Assembly: GCF_008180155.1 (NCBI RefSeq)
Contig: NZ_VSZS01000063.1
Span: 62,001-126,000, forward strand
Direction of reading: 5' to 3'
DNA from: Neoaquamicrobium microcysteis
GTDB taxonomy: Bacteria > Pseudomonadota > Alphaproteobacteria > Rhizobiales > Rhizobiaceae
DNA: 64,000 nt
The notes beneath the pieces were generated by a model, which saw nothing but the letters and a program-made list of their open reading frames with translations, had not been told where the DNA came from and ran no database searches. This document shows, piece by piece, positions 28,859 to 36,779 of the stretch. Position 1 is the first letter of the stretch; the number at the start of each line of letters is the position of its first letter. A program made the position numbers and the translations under genes.

Positions 28859-29474
28859 GATGACAGAGACAGGGTTAACGGACGGTGATTTTACCGAAAG
28901 CGCCGAGCCCTATGCGCTGTTTGCCCGCTGGCTGAACGATGCCACGACGGCCGAGCCCAACGACCCGACCGCGCTGGCGCTGGCGACCGTCGATCCCGAT
29001 GGCCTGCCGAATGTACGCATGGTGCTGCTCAAGGGTTTCGACGAGCACGGCTTCGTCTTCTACACCAATTGCGAGAGCGCCAAGGGTCGCGAAATCCTGT
29101 CCTCGATGAAGGCGGCGATGTGCTTCCACTGGAAGAGCCTGCGCAGGCAGGTGCGCGTGCGCGGCCCGGTGGAGCAGGTCACGCCTGAAGAAGCCGACGC
29201 CTATTTCGCCACCCGCCCGCGCGGCAGCCGCATCGGCGCATGGGCCTCGGCACAGTCCCGCCCGCTCGAAACCCGCTTCGCGCTGGAAAAGGCGGTCGCC
29301 GAATACACCGCCCGCTACGCCATAGGCGACATACCCCGCCCGGCCCACTGGTCGGGCTTCCGCATCAGGCCCTCCTCCATCGAATTCTGGCACGACCGCC
29401 CCTTCCGCCTGCACGACCGCGTGCTTTTCGAGGCAACTGGCGATGGGTGGAGGAAGACGCGGCTTTATCCGTGA
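28857..29474 (+). CDS. pdxH: Pyridoxamine 5'-phosphate oxidase
   Basis: A 205-residue FMN enzyme that oxidises pyridoxine or pyridoxamine 5'-phosphate to pyridoxal 5'-phosphate. FMN-binding segments are [30 protein letters not shown] and [20 protein letters not shown]; the C-terminal signature W-RKTRLYP and the [18 protein letters not shown] block are present. Two consecutive ATGs (28857 and 28860) are possible starts. It is divergent from the lipoprotein gene with overlapping 5' ends, so their regulatory regions lie inside each other's coding sequence. Confidence 0.96.
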   Translation: MMTETGLTDGDFTESAEPYALFARWLNDATTAEPNDPTALALATVDPDGLPNVRMVLLKGFDEHGFVFYTNCESAKGREILSSMKAAMCFHWKSLRRQVRVRGPVEQVTPEEADAYFATRPRGSRIGAWASAQSRPLETRFALEKAVAEYTARYAIGDIPRPAHWSGFRIRPSSIEFWHDRPFRLHDRVLFEATGDGWRKTRLYP

Positions 29475-29692
29475 GGGGGGAGACGGGGAGAAGCGGTTCG
29501 AGGCTTTCGACGTCGTTTCGGTCATTCAGCTTGGTTTGGCAGCAGCCCGAAACGGCCCTTCGAAAGGAAGTCAGATACCGGCTCGTGCAGGGTCGGTGGC
29601 AGACAGGCCGCTGTTGGCACTGCGAACGAGAAGCGGACTTCGACGCCTCAAACTGCCTTTAGGTTTTGCCTTTCTTCCAATGGCCTCTCGCT

Positions 29693-30292
29693 TCAAGCCG
29701 CCGGCGCGTCGGGATCTACCGGCTCAGTGTCGACAAGGTCTAGGTTGATGTGGCGACGGGGTCGGAAACCGAGATCGAGCGACGTCTGGGCTAGCGATGC
29801 AGGGATATCGAGGCTGCCAATGCCGACCGTCCTGATGCCGCGATTGAACGCGTGTTTCGCGAGGTCGCCGTCGTCGGTGTAGATGGTATCGGCACCTGCG
29901 ACGCGGGCGATCGCCACGATCTGTCGGTCGAACCTGATCTTCGTCCACGGCCCTTGAACGCCGCCACGCTTGTCGCCTCCGTCGATAGCCTTCTTCTCAA
30001 TATCGGCGAGCTCCATGGCTGCACGTTCGTCGAACGCTTCGACCCGAAACGATGCGGATCGGGTGAAGCGTGCGATCAGCGCCGCTCGCTCGTCCTCATC
30101 GCTGCGAACAAGCACCTCGGCCAGCACCGGCGTGGGGATGACGATCTTGGTCCTATCGGCAGCGAGTTGAGCTAGGAGTCCGTCGACCCGTTCCTTCGCG
30201 TGCGAAATCATCACGCCTTTCGCGTCCTTGGCCAGCATCGCATCGGGACGGACGAGCATGATCGCGAGGTTGGTATCAAAAACGACCGTCAA
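29693..30292 (-). CDS. PIN-domain protein, probable ribonuclease toxin
   Basis: A 199-residue PIN protein, longer than the usual 130-140 of VapC. All four acidic active-site residues are visible: Asp6 in VVFDTN, Glu59 in LAEVL, Asp122 in FDRQIVAIA and Asp140 in IYTDDGDLAKHA. It should cut RNA in a metal-dependent way. The start is TTG at 30292, with AGAGGA upstream, and the TTGA overlaps the stop codon of the upstream gene, so it is translationally coupled to it. No classic VapB gene is near; the 247-residue upstream protein takes that place. Part of an accessory patch. Confidence 0.85.
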   Translation of the reverse strand: MTVVFDTNLAIMLVRPDAMLAKDAKGVMISHAKERVDGLLAQLAADRTKIVIPTPVLAEVLVRSDEDERAALIARFTRSASFRVEAFDERAAMELADIEKKAIDGGDKRGGVQGPWTKIRFDRQIVAIARVAGADTIYTDDGDLAKHAFNRGIRTVGIGSLDIPASLAQTSLDLGFRPRRHINLDLVDTEPVDPDAPAA

Positions 30293-31032
30293 AGCTCGTC
30301 CTCTTCGCCGCCGCGCAATACCCAGATCTCGTCCCACGCGTCACCACCTTCGCCCCACGTGCCCGGCGATTGGCGAAGCGTCTTGACCAGATCCTGGAGG
30401 GGAGTGTCGTCAAGCTCGATGAAGTCAGCGATATCAAACTTCTTGAGCACCCACGTGCCGCTCTCGGGCCGATGCCATTCGCCTTTGCCGCTCAGGCGAA
30501 GCTCGCGACCGAACAGGTGCGCTCCCAATGCGCGGGCGATTGCGCGGGTGGTGTTGCAGATGTAGACTTTGTCACCGTCTTGGATCGTGACGGGAACTGT
30601 GCTGTCCCTCCCCCCCAGCTTGATGACGACGCCGTCGATGGTTCCGACCTGCGTAATGACCTGCGGCTTCGCCGGCTCGGGCGTATACTTACCAGGAAAT
30701 GCCAGGAGCTTCCCGCCACCATGCTCGCGCGTCAGTACGCCAGTGGCGTCGTCGGCCTTCAGCAGGGCGTTGACCTCCTTGTACGCGTTGAGGTGGACCA
30801 CGTCAGCCGTTCCGTTTGCGACAAGAGCGATGCGCTCCTCGACGTCCGCAGCAGCCTCCTCCTCGACCCGGTGGACGACGACCGTGCTGCCGGTCGCCAG
30901 CTCCTTGAAGTGGACCTCCGCCTTCTCGCCTAACATCTTCGCCAACGCGACCAGATACTCGCCGAGGCGCTCCATGGGAATCGTCTCGGGTCGAAACTTG
31001 TCGATCTTGAAGCGGAGTTCGAGCTCGCCCAT
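30289..31032 (-). CDS. Unknown protein coupled to the PIN gene
   Basis: A 247-residue protein I cannot place in a family. The N-terminal part (GELELRFKIDKFRPETIPMERLGEYLVALAKMLGE) looks alpha/beta; the middle has VGTIDGVVIKLGGRDSTVPVTIQDGDKVYICNTTRAIARALG, then GRELRLSGKGEWHR and GTWVLKKFDI, a beta-rich pattern that could be an OB- or barrel-like nucleic-acid or ligand binding domain. No catalytic motif is evident. ATG at 31032 has AAGGTGGG upstream. Its stop overlaps the PIN start by 4 bases, so it is the natural candidate for antitoxin or effector-sensor of the pair. Confidence 0.8.
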   Translation of the reverse strand: MGELELRFKIDKFRPETIPMERLGEYLVALAKMLGEKAEVHFKELATGSTVVVHRVEEEAAADVEERIALVANGTADVVHLNAYKEVNALLKADDATGVLTREHGGGKLLAFPGKYTPEPAKPQVITQVGTIDGVVIKLGGRDSTVPVTIQDGDKVYICNTTRAIARALGAHLFGRELRLSGKGEWHRPESGTWVLKKFDIADFIELDDTPLQDLVKTLRQSPGTWGEGGDAWDEIWVLRGGEEDEL

Positions 31033-31176
31033 GGTTCCCACCTTCGCCGGAAGGCTAACATAGTGCCAAGGATTGTTGAAATAGTCCTTGAAGGAAGGCC
31101 TGCGGCGAAGTGTCGATAATAGACAGTTAGGCTGAAATCCACCATGTTCCTGCGGTTAGATCGTCAGGGAGGTGGG
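31033..31176. promoter_or_regulatory. Divergent promoter region of the accessory patch
   Basis: A 144-base region between the divergent unknown genes, visibly richer in A and T than the flanking core genes. It must contain both promoters. CTTCGCCG at about 31042-31049 is matched by an inverted CGGCGAAG near 31103-31110, a possible regulator site. Promoter boxes cannot be assigned firmly. Confidence 0.4.
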
Positions 31177-31983
31177 ATGGGGAAAGAACTTCAGAAGCTG
31201 CGAGCCCGTAAGGAAGTCCGCAAGCGATTAGATGCGATCGACTCGCGGCGCGATATGTGTCTCGTCATCCATTACAGTTGCGAGTCCTTCTACGACATCA
31301 AGGACGGCAGGACGCCTCGTGTTACCTCAATTGCGATCCGCGAGTTCGAGAGCGGACAAACGACCTCGTTCTCGATCCACAAGAACGCGGAGCTCAAAGG
31401 AGTGCCGCTGGCTGACATAACGGCGAAGTACGACGAGCTTGAGAAGGAGATGCTCGCCGAGTTCTATGCCTACCTTAAGACAAAGCCGGACCACTCCTTC
31501 ATCCACTGGAACATGCGGGACATTAACTACGGCTTCCAGGCGATTGAGCACCGATATCGAGTGCTCAAGGGCGAGCCAGTTTCTGTCGCAGACGGCAAGA
31601 AGATCGACTTGGCACGGGAGCTAGTGGCTCTTTTTGGAGTTAAGTACGCGCCGCATGGTGGCTCTGGACGCCTCCACAGCCTTATGGAGATGAACGACAT
31701 CACCGCAAAGGACGCCCTGACCGGCGCCGGTGAGGCCGAGGCGTTCGAAAGGCAAGAATACGTTAAGCTGCATCAGTCGACGCTACGGAAGGTGGACGTG
31801 GTCGCGAACCTCCTGGATCGCGTGCTTGATGGCTCGCTTAAGACTAAAGCGACCTGGGGTGACCAGCATGGGTTTCACCCCGTCGCAGTGATCGAATGGA
31901 TCAATGAGCACTGGCTCTACGCAGGGCTTACAATTGTCGCCTTACTGCTGGGGTTTTACGTCACATTCAAAGATATGATCTAG
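31177..31983 (+). CDS. Unknown protein with possible exonuclease-like fold and C-terminal membrane anchor
   Basis: A 268-residue protein of unknown family. ATG at 31177 (MGKELQKL) is preferred over one at 31144 because AGGGAGG lies just upstream. Residues 26-70 (MCLVIHYSCESFYDIK...RVTSIAIREFESGQTTSFSIHKN) and 105-125 (DHSFIHWNMRDINYGFQAIEH) recall the first two motifs of DEDD 3'-5' exonucleases in degenerate form; a later KLHQSTLRKVDVVANLL could be the third. Residues 247-263 are a single membrane helix (LYAGLTIVALLLGFYVTF) at the very end, so the protein would be tail-anchored with its body in the cytoplasm. Codon use is less GC-rich than that of neighbours. Confidence 0.75.
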   Translation: MGKELQKLRARKEVRKRLDAIDSRRDMCLVIHYSCESFYDIKDGRTPRVTSIAIREFESGQTTSFSIHKNAELKGVPLADITAKYDELEKEMLAEFYAYLKTKPDHSFIHWNMRDINYGFQAIEHRYRVLKGEPVSVADGKKIDLARELVALFGVKYAPHGGSGRLHSLMEMNDITAKDALTGAGEAEAFERQEYVKLHQSTLRKVDVVANLLDRVLDGSLKTKATWGDQHGFHPVAVIEWINEHWLYAGLTIVALLLGFYVTFKDMI

Positions 31984-32456
31984 CGCGCCACGCCATAGTT
32001 TCCGCTGTCGATCACTCTGACGTTTCGCACAGATTTGCGCTCGGTTAGGTCACCAGCGAAGAACGGCTCGCCGGCGGCGATGCGGTGGCGGTGGGTGACG
32101 CTGTGGTAAGGCAGGCACGCCCAGCCCTAGATCAGTGCTCGCAAGGCGGCTCATCGAGCCAACGAGCCCTGAGTCACTCGTGTCGGCTTCTGGGCTGGGG
32201 CCGCGACTAGCGCAATGATCGATATGGAGGCGCGTTGCCGATGGGGGTGCGGCGGCCACCTCAAGGGCAGCTTTCCAAACTTCGTCGCCTTAAAGCCGCC
32301 ATTCCGCTTCCCAGCCCACAATCGCCGCCCCCGCATCGCGTCCGCTCGTGGCCAGACACATCCCATTTTCAGCATCGGCCAGAAGCGGGCCAAAAATCCT
32401 GTCCACCTGCCTCCGCACCTCGCGGACAATGCCCGCCAGACAACGGAGCGACGGAC
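31984..32456. other. 473-base region without a convincing gene
   Basis: Short frames on both strands here have no initiation signal or recognisable product and look random. Composition moves from mixed to GC-rich toward the right end. No tRNA, insertion sequence or clear direct repeat that would mark an attachment site was found. It borders the accessory patch and may be the scar of earlier insertions. Confidence 0.6.
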
Positions 32457-32903
32457 ATGGACTGGAACGATGCACTGGAGGAGGAGCTTGAAGCGCTCGG
32501 CCGCATCGTCGCCCTCCTCTGCGCGCTTGCGGTTCTGGCCGAGCGCGCCGCCGGGCGGTCACCCCTCGTCCGCAGCCTCGTTTTGTGGTTGCTGCGGCGG
32601 GCCGAGGCCGTGGCGCGCGATTTCGTCGAAGGCGACGCGCCATTCGGCGCGATGCCGGTCGTGCCTGCGGGCACGGGCCCGGCGGATGCCATGCGGCTCG
32701 CCGCCAGCCTTCGCGCGCTGGCACGGCAACTGGACAGAGAGGCAAGGCTGCTTGTCGCATCATGCAGGCTGGCCAGCCTTGAACCCGCCGCATCGCCGTC
32801 CGTCCGGATGCCGGCGCTGCGCGATGCTCTGGGCTCCCTGCTCAGGCTCGCGGCGGTGGCGCTCGGCGCAGCGCATCTCAGCCCCGCGCCCGACACTTCG
32901 TGA
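32457..32903 (+). CDS. Small helical hypothetical protein
   Basis: A 148-residue protein, MDWNDALEEELEALGRIVALLCALAVLAERAAG then further amphipathic helices rich in Ala, Leu and Arg. The frame has strong GC3 bias and a GGAG site 9 bases before the ATG at 32457; the frame is open upstream but the extension looks non-coding. A hydrophobic stretch near residues 15-30 is too mixed to call a membrane helix with confidence. I do not recognise a family. It is convergent with the enoyl-CoA hydratase gene. Confidence 0.6.
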   Translation: MDWNDALEEELEALGRIVALLCALAVLAERAAGRSPLVRSLVLWLLRRAEAVARDFVEGDAPFGAMPVVPAGTGPADAMRLAASLRALARQLDREARLLVASCRLASLEPAASPSVRMPALRDALGSLLRLAAVALGAAHLSPAPDTS

Positions 32904-32938
32904 CAAGCCGGTTCGCGTCCCGCCCTTTTTCGTCCTGC

Positions 32939-33691
32939 CTACGCCTTCTTGCGGCTCATGAAGGCGACGAAGGCGTTGCGTGCTTCTTCGGATTTCAGCC
33001 GGGCGCGGAAATGCTCGCCCTCTTCCTTGATGCGTGCCACCAGCGCCTTGCGGTCGCCCAGCATCAGGTCGCGCGCGATCTTCAGCGCCTCGGGCGGCTT
33101 TTCGGCGATGCGCTCGGCGGCTTCGAGTGCTGCACTTTCCAGCTCGTCCTCCGGCACCACGGCGTAGATGAGGCCGGCGGCCCTGGCGCGCTCGGCCGAA
33201 AAGCCCTCGCCCAGCCCCAGCAGCGCGAAGGCCTGCTGGCGGCCCAGCACGGCGGGCGCGAGCAGGCTGGAGCCCGCCTCCGGCACCAGCCCCAGATCGA
33301 CGAAGGGCGTGCGGAACTCGGTGCGCGGCGTGGCCAGCGTCAGGTCGCAATGCAGGTTGATCGTCGTGCCGATGCCGACCGCGATGCCGTCCACGCCCGA
33401 CACGATCGGCTTTTGCGCGTTGGCCAGCGCCAGCAGGAAATCGTAGACCTCCATGCCGCCCTCGCCGCCGGTGGCGACCGCCATGAAATCCGCAAGGTCG
33501 TTGCCGGACGAAAACGCGCCCGGCACGCCGAGGATCAGATGGCACCGGATCTGCGGGTCCGCGTCGCCATCCGCGAGCGCCGACGCCATCGCGGCATACA
33601 TGGCGCGCGAGATTGCATTCTTCTTGTCGGGGCGGTTCATGCGGATGATAGCCACGGCACCGCGCCGCTCGACCGAAATATGCTCGTTCAT
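32939..33691 (-). CDS. Enoyl-CoA hydratase/isomerase family protein
   Basis: A 250-residue crotonase-fold enzyme. The oxyanion-hole segments are GVPGAFSSGNDLADF and GIAVGIGTTINLHCDLTLATPRTEFRTPFVDLGLVPEAGSSLL; the glutamate in the latter (VPEAGSS) fits a hydratase or isomerase. It converts enoyl-CoA intermediates in fatty acid or related acyl-CoA breakdown. The ATG at 33691 (MNEHISVERRGAVAI) lies 11 bases after the acyl-CoA dehydrogenase stop, so the two form an operon and successive steps of beta-oxidation. The frame is open upstream inside the dehydrogenase gene without similarity. Confidence 0.93.
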   Translation of the reverse strand: MNEHISVERRGAVAIIRMNRPDKKNAISRAMYAAMASALADGDADPQIRCHLILGVPGAFSSGNDLADFMAVATGGEGGMEVYDFLLALANAQKPIVSGVDGIAVGIGTTINLHCDLTLATPRTEFRTPFVDLGLVPEAGSSLLAPAVLGRQQAFALLGLGEGFSAERARAAGLIYAVVPEDELESAALEAAERIAEKPPEALKIARDLMLGDRKALVARIKEEGEHFRARLKSEEARNAFVAFMSRKKA

Positions 33692-33702
33692 GGCTATTTT
33701 CC

Positions 33703-35478
33703 TCACGAAACGAGAGCGGAATCGGCGTCGGCGAGGCTTTTTGCGCCTTCGACGACACGTTTTTTGAGCGCGGAGGCCTCGTCTACGAGGTTTTCGGCGA
33801 AAAAGCGCGCCAGCGCCAACCTCGCCCGATCGCCCCCTGCAAGCGCCCCCCTGACGAGGTAGCTTCCGCCCGCCGCGAGCGCGAATAGTCGAAGGTAGGG
33901 CGTGGCCCCGGCAAGCGCCTCTTCCTGCCGTCCCTCCGCCACCGCGGCCTGCAGGAAGGAGGTCGCTTCCGCCAGGTCGTCCAGTGCGGCGTCGCACTTC
34001 TCGGCCGTGCGGCCGAAGCCGTCCGCGTTGGATTTGCGCAGCTTTTCAATGTCTTCGCGCAGCTCGGCGATATAGCCCCGCACATGCTCGCCGCCGCCGA
34101 GCGGCAGCTTGCGCATCACCAGATCGATCGCCTGGATGCCGTTGGTGCCTTCATAGATCGGGGCGATCCGCGCATCGCGCAACAGCGCCGCCGCCCCGGT
34201 CTCCTCGATGTAGCCCATCCCGCCATGCACCTGCACGCCGATGGAAGCGACCTCGACCCCGATGTCCGTGGAGAATGCTTTTGCTATGGGAGTCAACAGG
34301 TTGGCGCGGTCCTGCCAGTGCCGCATGTCCTCGCCTTCGGAGGCATGCGCCATGTCGAGCGCATGGGCGCAGGAATAGGAGATCGCGCGCGCCACCTGCG
34401 TCAGAGCCTTCATCGTCAACAGGTTACGCTTGACGTCGGCATGGTGGACGATCGGCGCCATGCCTTCGCCGTCGAAGCCGAGGGCCTTGCCCTGCCGGCG
34501 CTCCTGCGCGTACGCCAGCGCCTTCTGGCGAGCGGCTTCGGCGATCGCGACGCCCTGCATGGCAACGGCCAGACGCGCGTTGTTCATCATGGTGAACATG
34601 CAGGCAAGGCCCTTGTTCTCCTCGCCGATCAGCCATCCGATCGCGCCGGGCTCGCGGTCCTTCGCGAAGCCGTCGCCATAGATCATGGTGCAGGTCGGCG
34701 AGGCGTGGATGCCCATCTTGTGCTCGATCGAGGCGCAGAAGGCGTCGTTGCGCGCGCCGAGCGATCCGTCGTCGTTGACGAAGAATTTCGGCACCAGAAA
34801 CAACGAGATGCCGCGCGTGCCGGCCGGCGCGTCGGGCAGCCGCGCCAGCACCAGATGGACGATGTTGTCGGTGAAGTCGTGCTCGCCATAGGTGATGAAA
34901 ATCTTCTGGCCGAAGATGCGATAGGTGCCGTCGCCGACCGGTTCGGCGCGAGTGCGCAGGGCGGCGAGGTCCGAGCCCGCCTGCGGCTCGGTCAGGTTCA
35001 TCGTGCCCATCCACTCGCCCGAGACGAGCTTTTCCAGATAGGTCGCCTTCAGCTCGTCCGAGCCGTGCTTGTCCAGCGCCTCCACCGCACCCATCGTGAG
35101 CGTCGGGCCGATGGCGAACGCCATGGAGCCGGAGTTCCACATCTCGAGGGCGGCGACGGAAAGCATGTTCGGCAGGCCCTGCCCACCGAATTCCTCCGGC
35201 CCGGTCAGTGCGTTCCAGCCGCCTTCGACCCAGCGGCGATAAAGGTCTTTCCAGCCGGGCGGCGTGGTAACGGCCGCGTCCTTCAGCACGGCGCCGTGCT
35301 CGTCGCCGATCTTGCGCAGCGGCGTCACCTCGTCGGTTGCGAATCGGCCGGCCTCCGACAGGATCGCGTCCACGAGGTCTTCCGAGAGATCGCCGAGCCG
35401 GCCGCCTTCGAGCGCCGCGTTCAGGCCCGCGACGTGCTTCAGCGTGTGGGCGATTTCCTCCACAGGGGCGCGATACAT
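33703..35478 (-). CDS. Acyl-CoA dehydrogenase, long (about 590-residue) type
   Basis: A 591-residue FAD enzyme that introduces the alpha-beta double bond into acyl-CoA. The N-terminal and middle domains carry GEWMGTMNLTEPQAGSDLAALRT and the IFGQKIFITYGEHDFTDNIVHLVLAR stretch; the C-terminal domain has IAPIYEGTNGIQAIDLVMRKL with the catalytic-type glutamate. A final extension after residue 460, rich in helices, is the DUF/AcylCoA_dh_C type found in DmdC/FadE5-like proteins. Substrate is not certain. It is likely regulated through the TTTGACGT palindrome about 46 bases upstream. Confidence 0.93.
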   Translation of the reverse strand: MYRAPVEEIAHTLKHVAGLNAALEGGRLGDLSEDLVDAILSEAGRFATDEVTPLRKIGDEHGAVLKDAAVTTPPGWKDLYRRWVEGGWNALTGPEEFGGQGLPNMLSVAALEMWNSGSMAFAIGPTLTMGAVEALDKHGSDELKATYLEKLVSGEWMGTMNLTEPQAGSDLAALRTRAEPVGDGTYRIFGQKIFITYGEHDFTDNIVHLVLARLPDAPAGTRGISLFLVPKFFVNDDGSLGARNDAFCASIEHKMGIHASPTCTMIYGDGFAKDREPGAIGWLIGEENKGLACMFTMMNNARLAVAMQGVAIAEAARQKALAYAQERRQGKALGFDGEGMAPIVHHADVKRNLLTMKALTQVARAISYSCAHALDMAHASEGEDMRHWQDRANLLTPIAKAFSTDIGVEVASIGVQVHGGMGYIEETGAAALLRDARIAPIYEGTNGIQAIDLVMRKLPLGGGEHVRGYIAELREDIEKLRKSNADGFGRTAEKCDAALDDLAEATSFLQAAVAEGRQEEALAGATPYLRLFALAAGGSYLVRGALAGGDRARLALARFFAENLVDEASALKKRVVEGAKSLADADSALVS

Positions 35479-35523
35479 CCGCCATTCTCCTCCAGGTCAG
35501 TGTTCTTCCGAGAGCTAAGACCT

Positions 35524-35541
35524 TTTGACGTAAACGTCAAA
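35524..35541. promoter_or_regulatory. 18-bp palindromic operator candidate before the acyl-CoA dehydrogenase
   Basis: TTTGACGT-AA-ACGTCAAA: perfect 8-base arms around AA, 46-63 bases upstream of the dehydrogenase ATG and 63 bases before the divergent small zinc-protein gene. Its form resembles sites of MerR- or TetR-type regulators of acyl-CoA breakdown; the cognate regulator is not in the window. Confidence 0.65.
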
Positions 35542-35603
35542 CAGCAACAGCGATTGCACATGACCGCTCAGGCAATTAGTTTCCCCGGCGAACGGAGAAC
35601 GAC

Positions 35604-35840
35604 ATGCTCGCACGCCCGGAAAAATTTCGCTGCATCGAATGCAGCAAGCTCTACGGCACGGAAGGCTTCGCCTACTACGAAGGCCTCATCGAGAACGGCC
35701 CCGCCTATTGGTCGGACCGGGGTCTGCTGTGCTCTGCAGCGTGCTCGCTGACGCACCACCGCAAGCGCATGGCAGAGGGCACCGTGCGCCACGAGCCGGC
35801 ACCCAACCCGCTCGATGTCGATCCCGCCTTTCGGCGCTGA
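35604..35840 (+). CDS. Small cysteine-rich (zinc-finger-like) protein
   Basis: A 78-residue protein with FRCIECSKLYG (CxxC near residue 10) and LLCSAACSLTHHRKRM (CxxxC followed by HH near residues 43-53), a pattern suited to one structural zinc ion. The ATG at 35604 has GGAGAAC upstream. I do not recognise a named family; its size and ligand pattern suggest a nucleic-acid or protein-interaction module. It is divergent from the acyl-CoA dehydrogenase and 56 bases before an amidohydrolase on the same strand, perhaps in one operon with it. Confidence 0.75.
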   Translation: MLARPEKFRCIECSKLYGTEGFAYYEGLIENGPAYWSDRGLLCSAACSLTHHRKRMAEGTVRHEPAPNPLDVDPAFRR

Positions 35841-35896
35841 CGACACGCCAGAACTCATCGAACCGGCGACGCTTTGCCGGGCGGAGAAGACCGATC

Positions 35897-36775
35897 ATGA
35901 ATCTCGACGAACTCGTCGCCATCGACATCCACACCCATGCTGAAGAGCCGTGCTGCGGCCCGCGCGACGACGGCTATGACGAGTTTCAGGCCGGCATGGC
36001 CAAGTATTTCAGGAACCCGGCCGGGGCCAAGGGCATGCTGCCGTCGGTTCAGGAAACGGCGGAGTACTACCGCGAACGCAAGATCGCCTGCGTTATCTTC
36101 CCCGTCGATGCCGAGCGCGAGACCGGCTTTCGCCGCTACAAGAACGAGGAAGTGGCGGAGATCGCGGCCAAGAACAGCGACATCATGATCCCCTTCGCCT
36201 CCATCGACCCGGCAAAGGGCAAGGCCGGCGCGCGCGAGGCGCGGCGTCTGGTGCGCGAGTTCGGCGTCAAGGGTTTCAAGTTCCACCCGACGATGCAGGG
36301 GTTCTATCCCAACGATCGCTCGGCTTACGTGCTGTACGAGGCGATTGCGGAGGAAGGTGCGATATCGCTGTTCCACACCGGCCAGACCGGCGTCGGATCT
36401 GGCATGCGCGGCGGCATGGGCATGCGGCTCAAATATTCGCACCCGATGTATCTGGACGACGTGGCCGTCGACTTCCCCGACATGCCGATCATCCTCGCCC
36501 ACCCTTCGTTCCCGTGGCAGGAAGAGGCGCTGTCGGTCGCCACCCACAAGCCGAACGTCTATATCGACCTGTCCGGCTGGTCGCCGAAATACTTCCCTCC
36601 GATCCTCGTGCGCTACGTCAATTCGCTCTTGAAGCACAAGATGCTGTTCGGCTCGGACTGGCCCGCGATCACCCCCGACCGGTGGCTGTCGGACTTCGAG
36701 GCCATCGACATCAAGGAAGAGGTGCGGCCGCTGGTTCTCAAGGAAAACGCGATCAAGCTGCTGAACCTGCGCTAG
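35897..36775 (+). CDS. Amidohydrolase-family (TIM-barrel) protein
   Basis: A 292-residue metal-dependent hydrolase of the amidohydrolase-2 type (ACMSD-like). Metal ligands and conserved features: HTH in VAIDIHTHAEEP (residues 10-13), FKFHPTMQGF, ISLFHTGQTG, IILAHPSFPWQEEAL and FGSDWPAITPDRW. Relatives include decarboxylases and lactonases of aromatic compound breakdown, but the substrate cannot be told. The ATG at 35897 follows GGAGAAG. Co-location with acyl-CoA enzymes suggests a catabolic role, which is inference. Confidence 0.88.
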   Translation: MNLDELVAIDIHTHAEEPCCGPRDDGYDEFQAGMAKYFRNPAGAKGMLPSVQETAEYYRERKIACVIFPVDAERETGFRRYKNEEVAEIAAKNSDIMIPFASIDPAKGKAGAREARRLVREFGVKGFKFHPTMQGFYPNDRSAYVLYEAIAEEGAISLFHTGQTGVGSGMRGGMGMRLKYSHPMYLDDVAVDFPDMPIILAHPSFPWQEEALSVATHKPNVYIDLSGWSPKYFPPILVRYVNSLLKHKMLFGSDWPAITPDRWLSDFEAIDIKEEVRPLVLKENAIKLLNLR

Positions 36776-36779
36776 CTGT

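Noticed and set aside
29475-29692. Possible gene remnant or attachment site between pdxH and the PIN gene.
   Set aside because: No direct repeat matching the other side of the accessory patch and no recognisable coding relic could be shown.
31984-32456. Short frames on both strands in the gap after the tail-anchored protein gene.
   Set aside because: No ribosome sites, no recognisable products and no codon bias; treated as non-coding.
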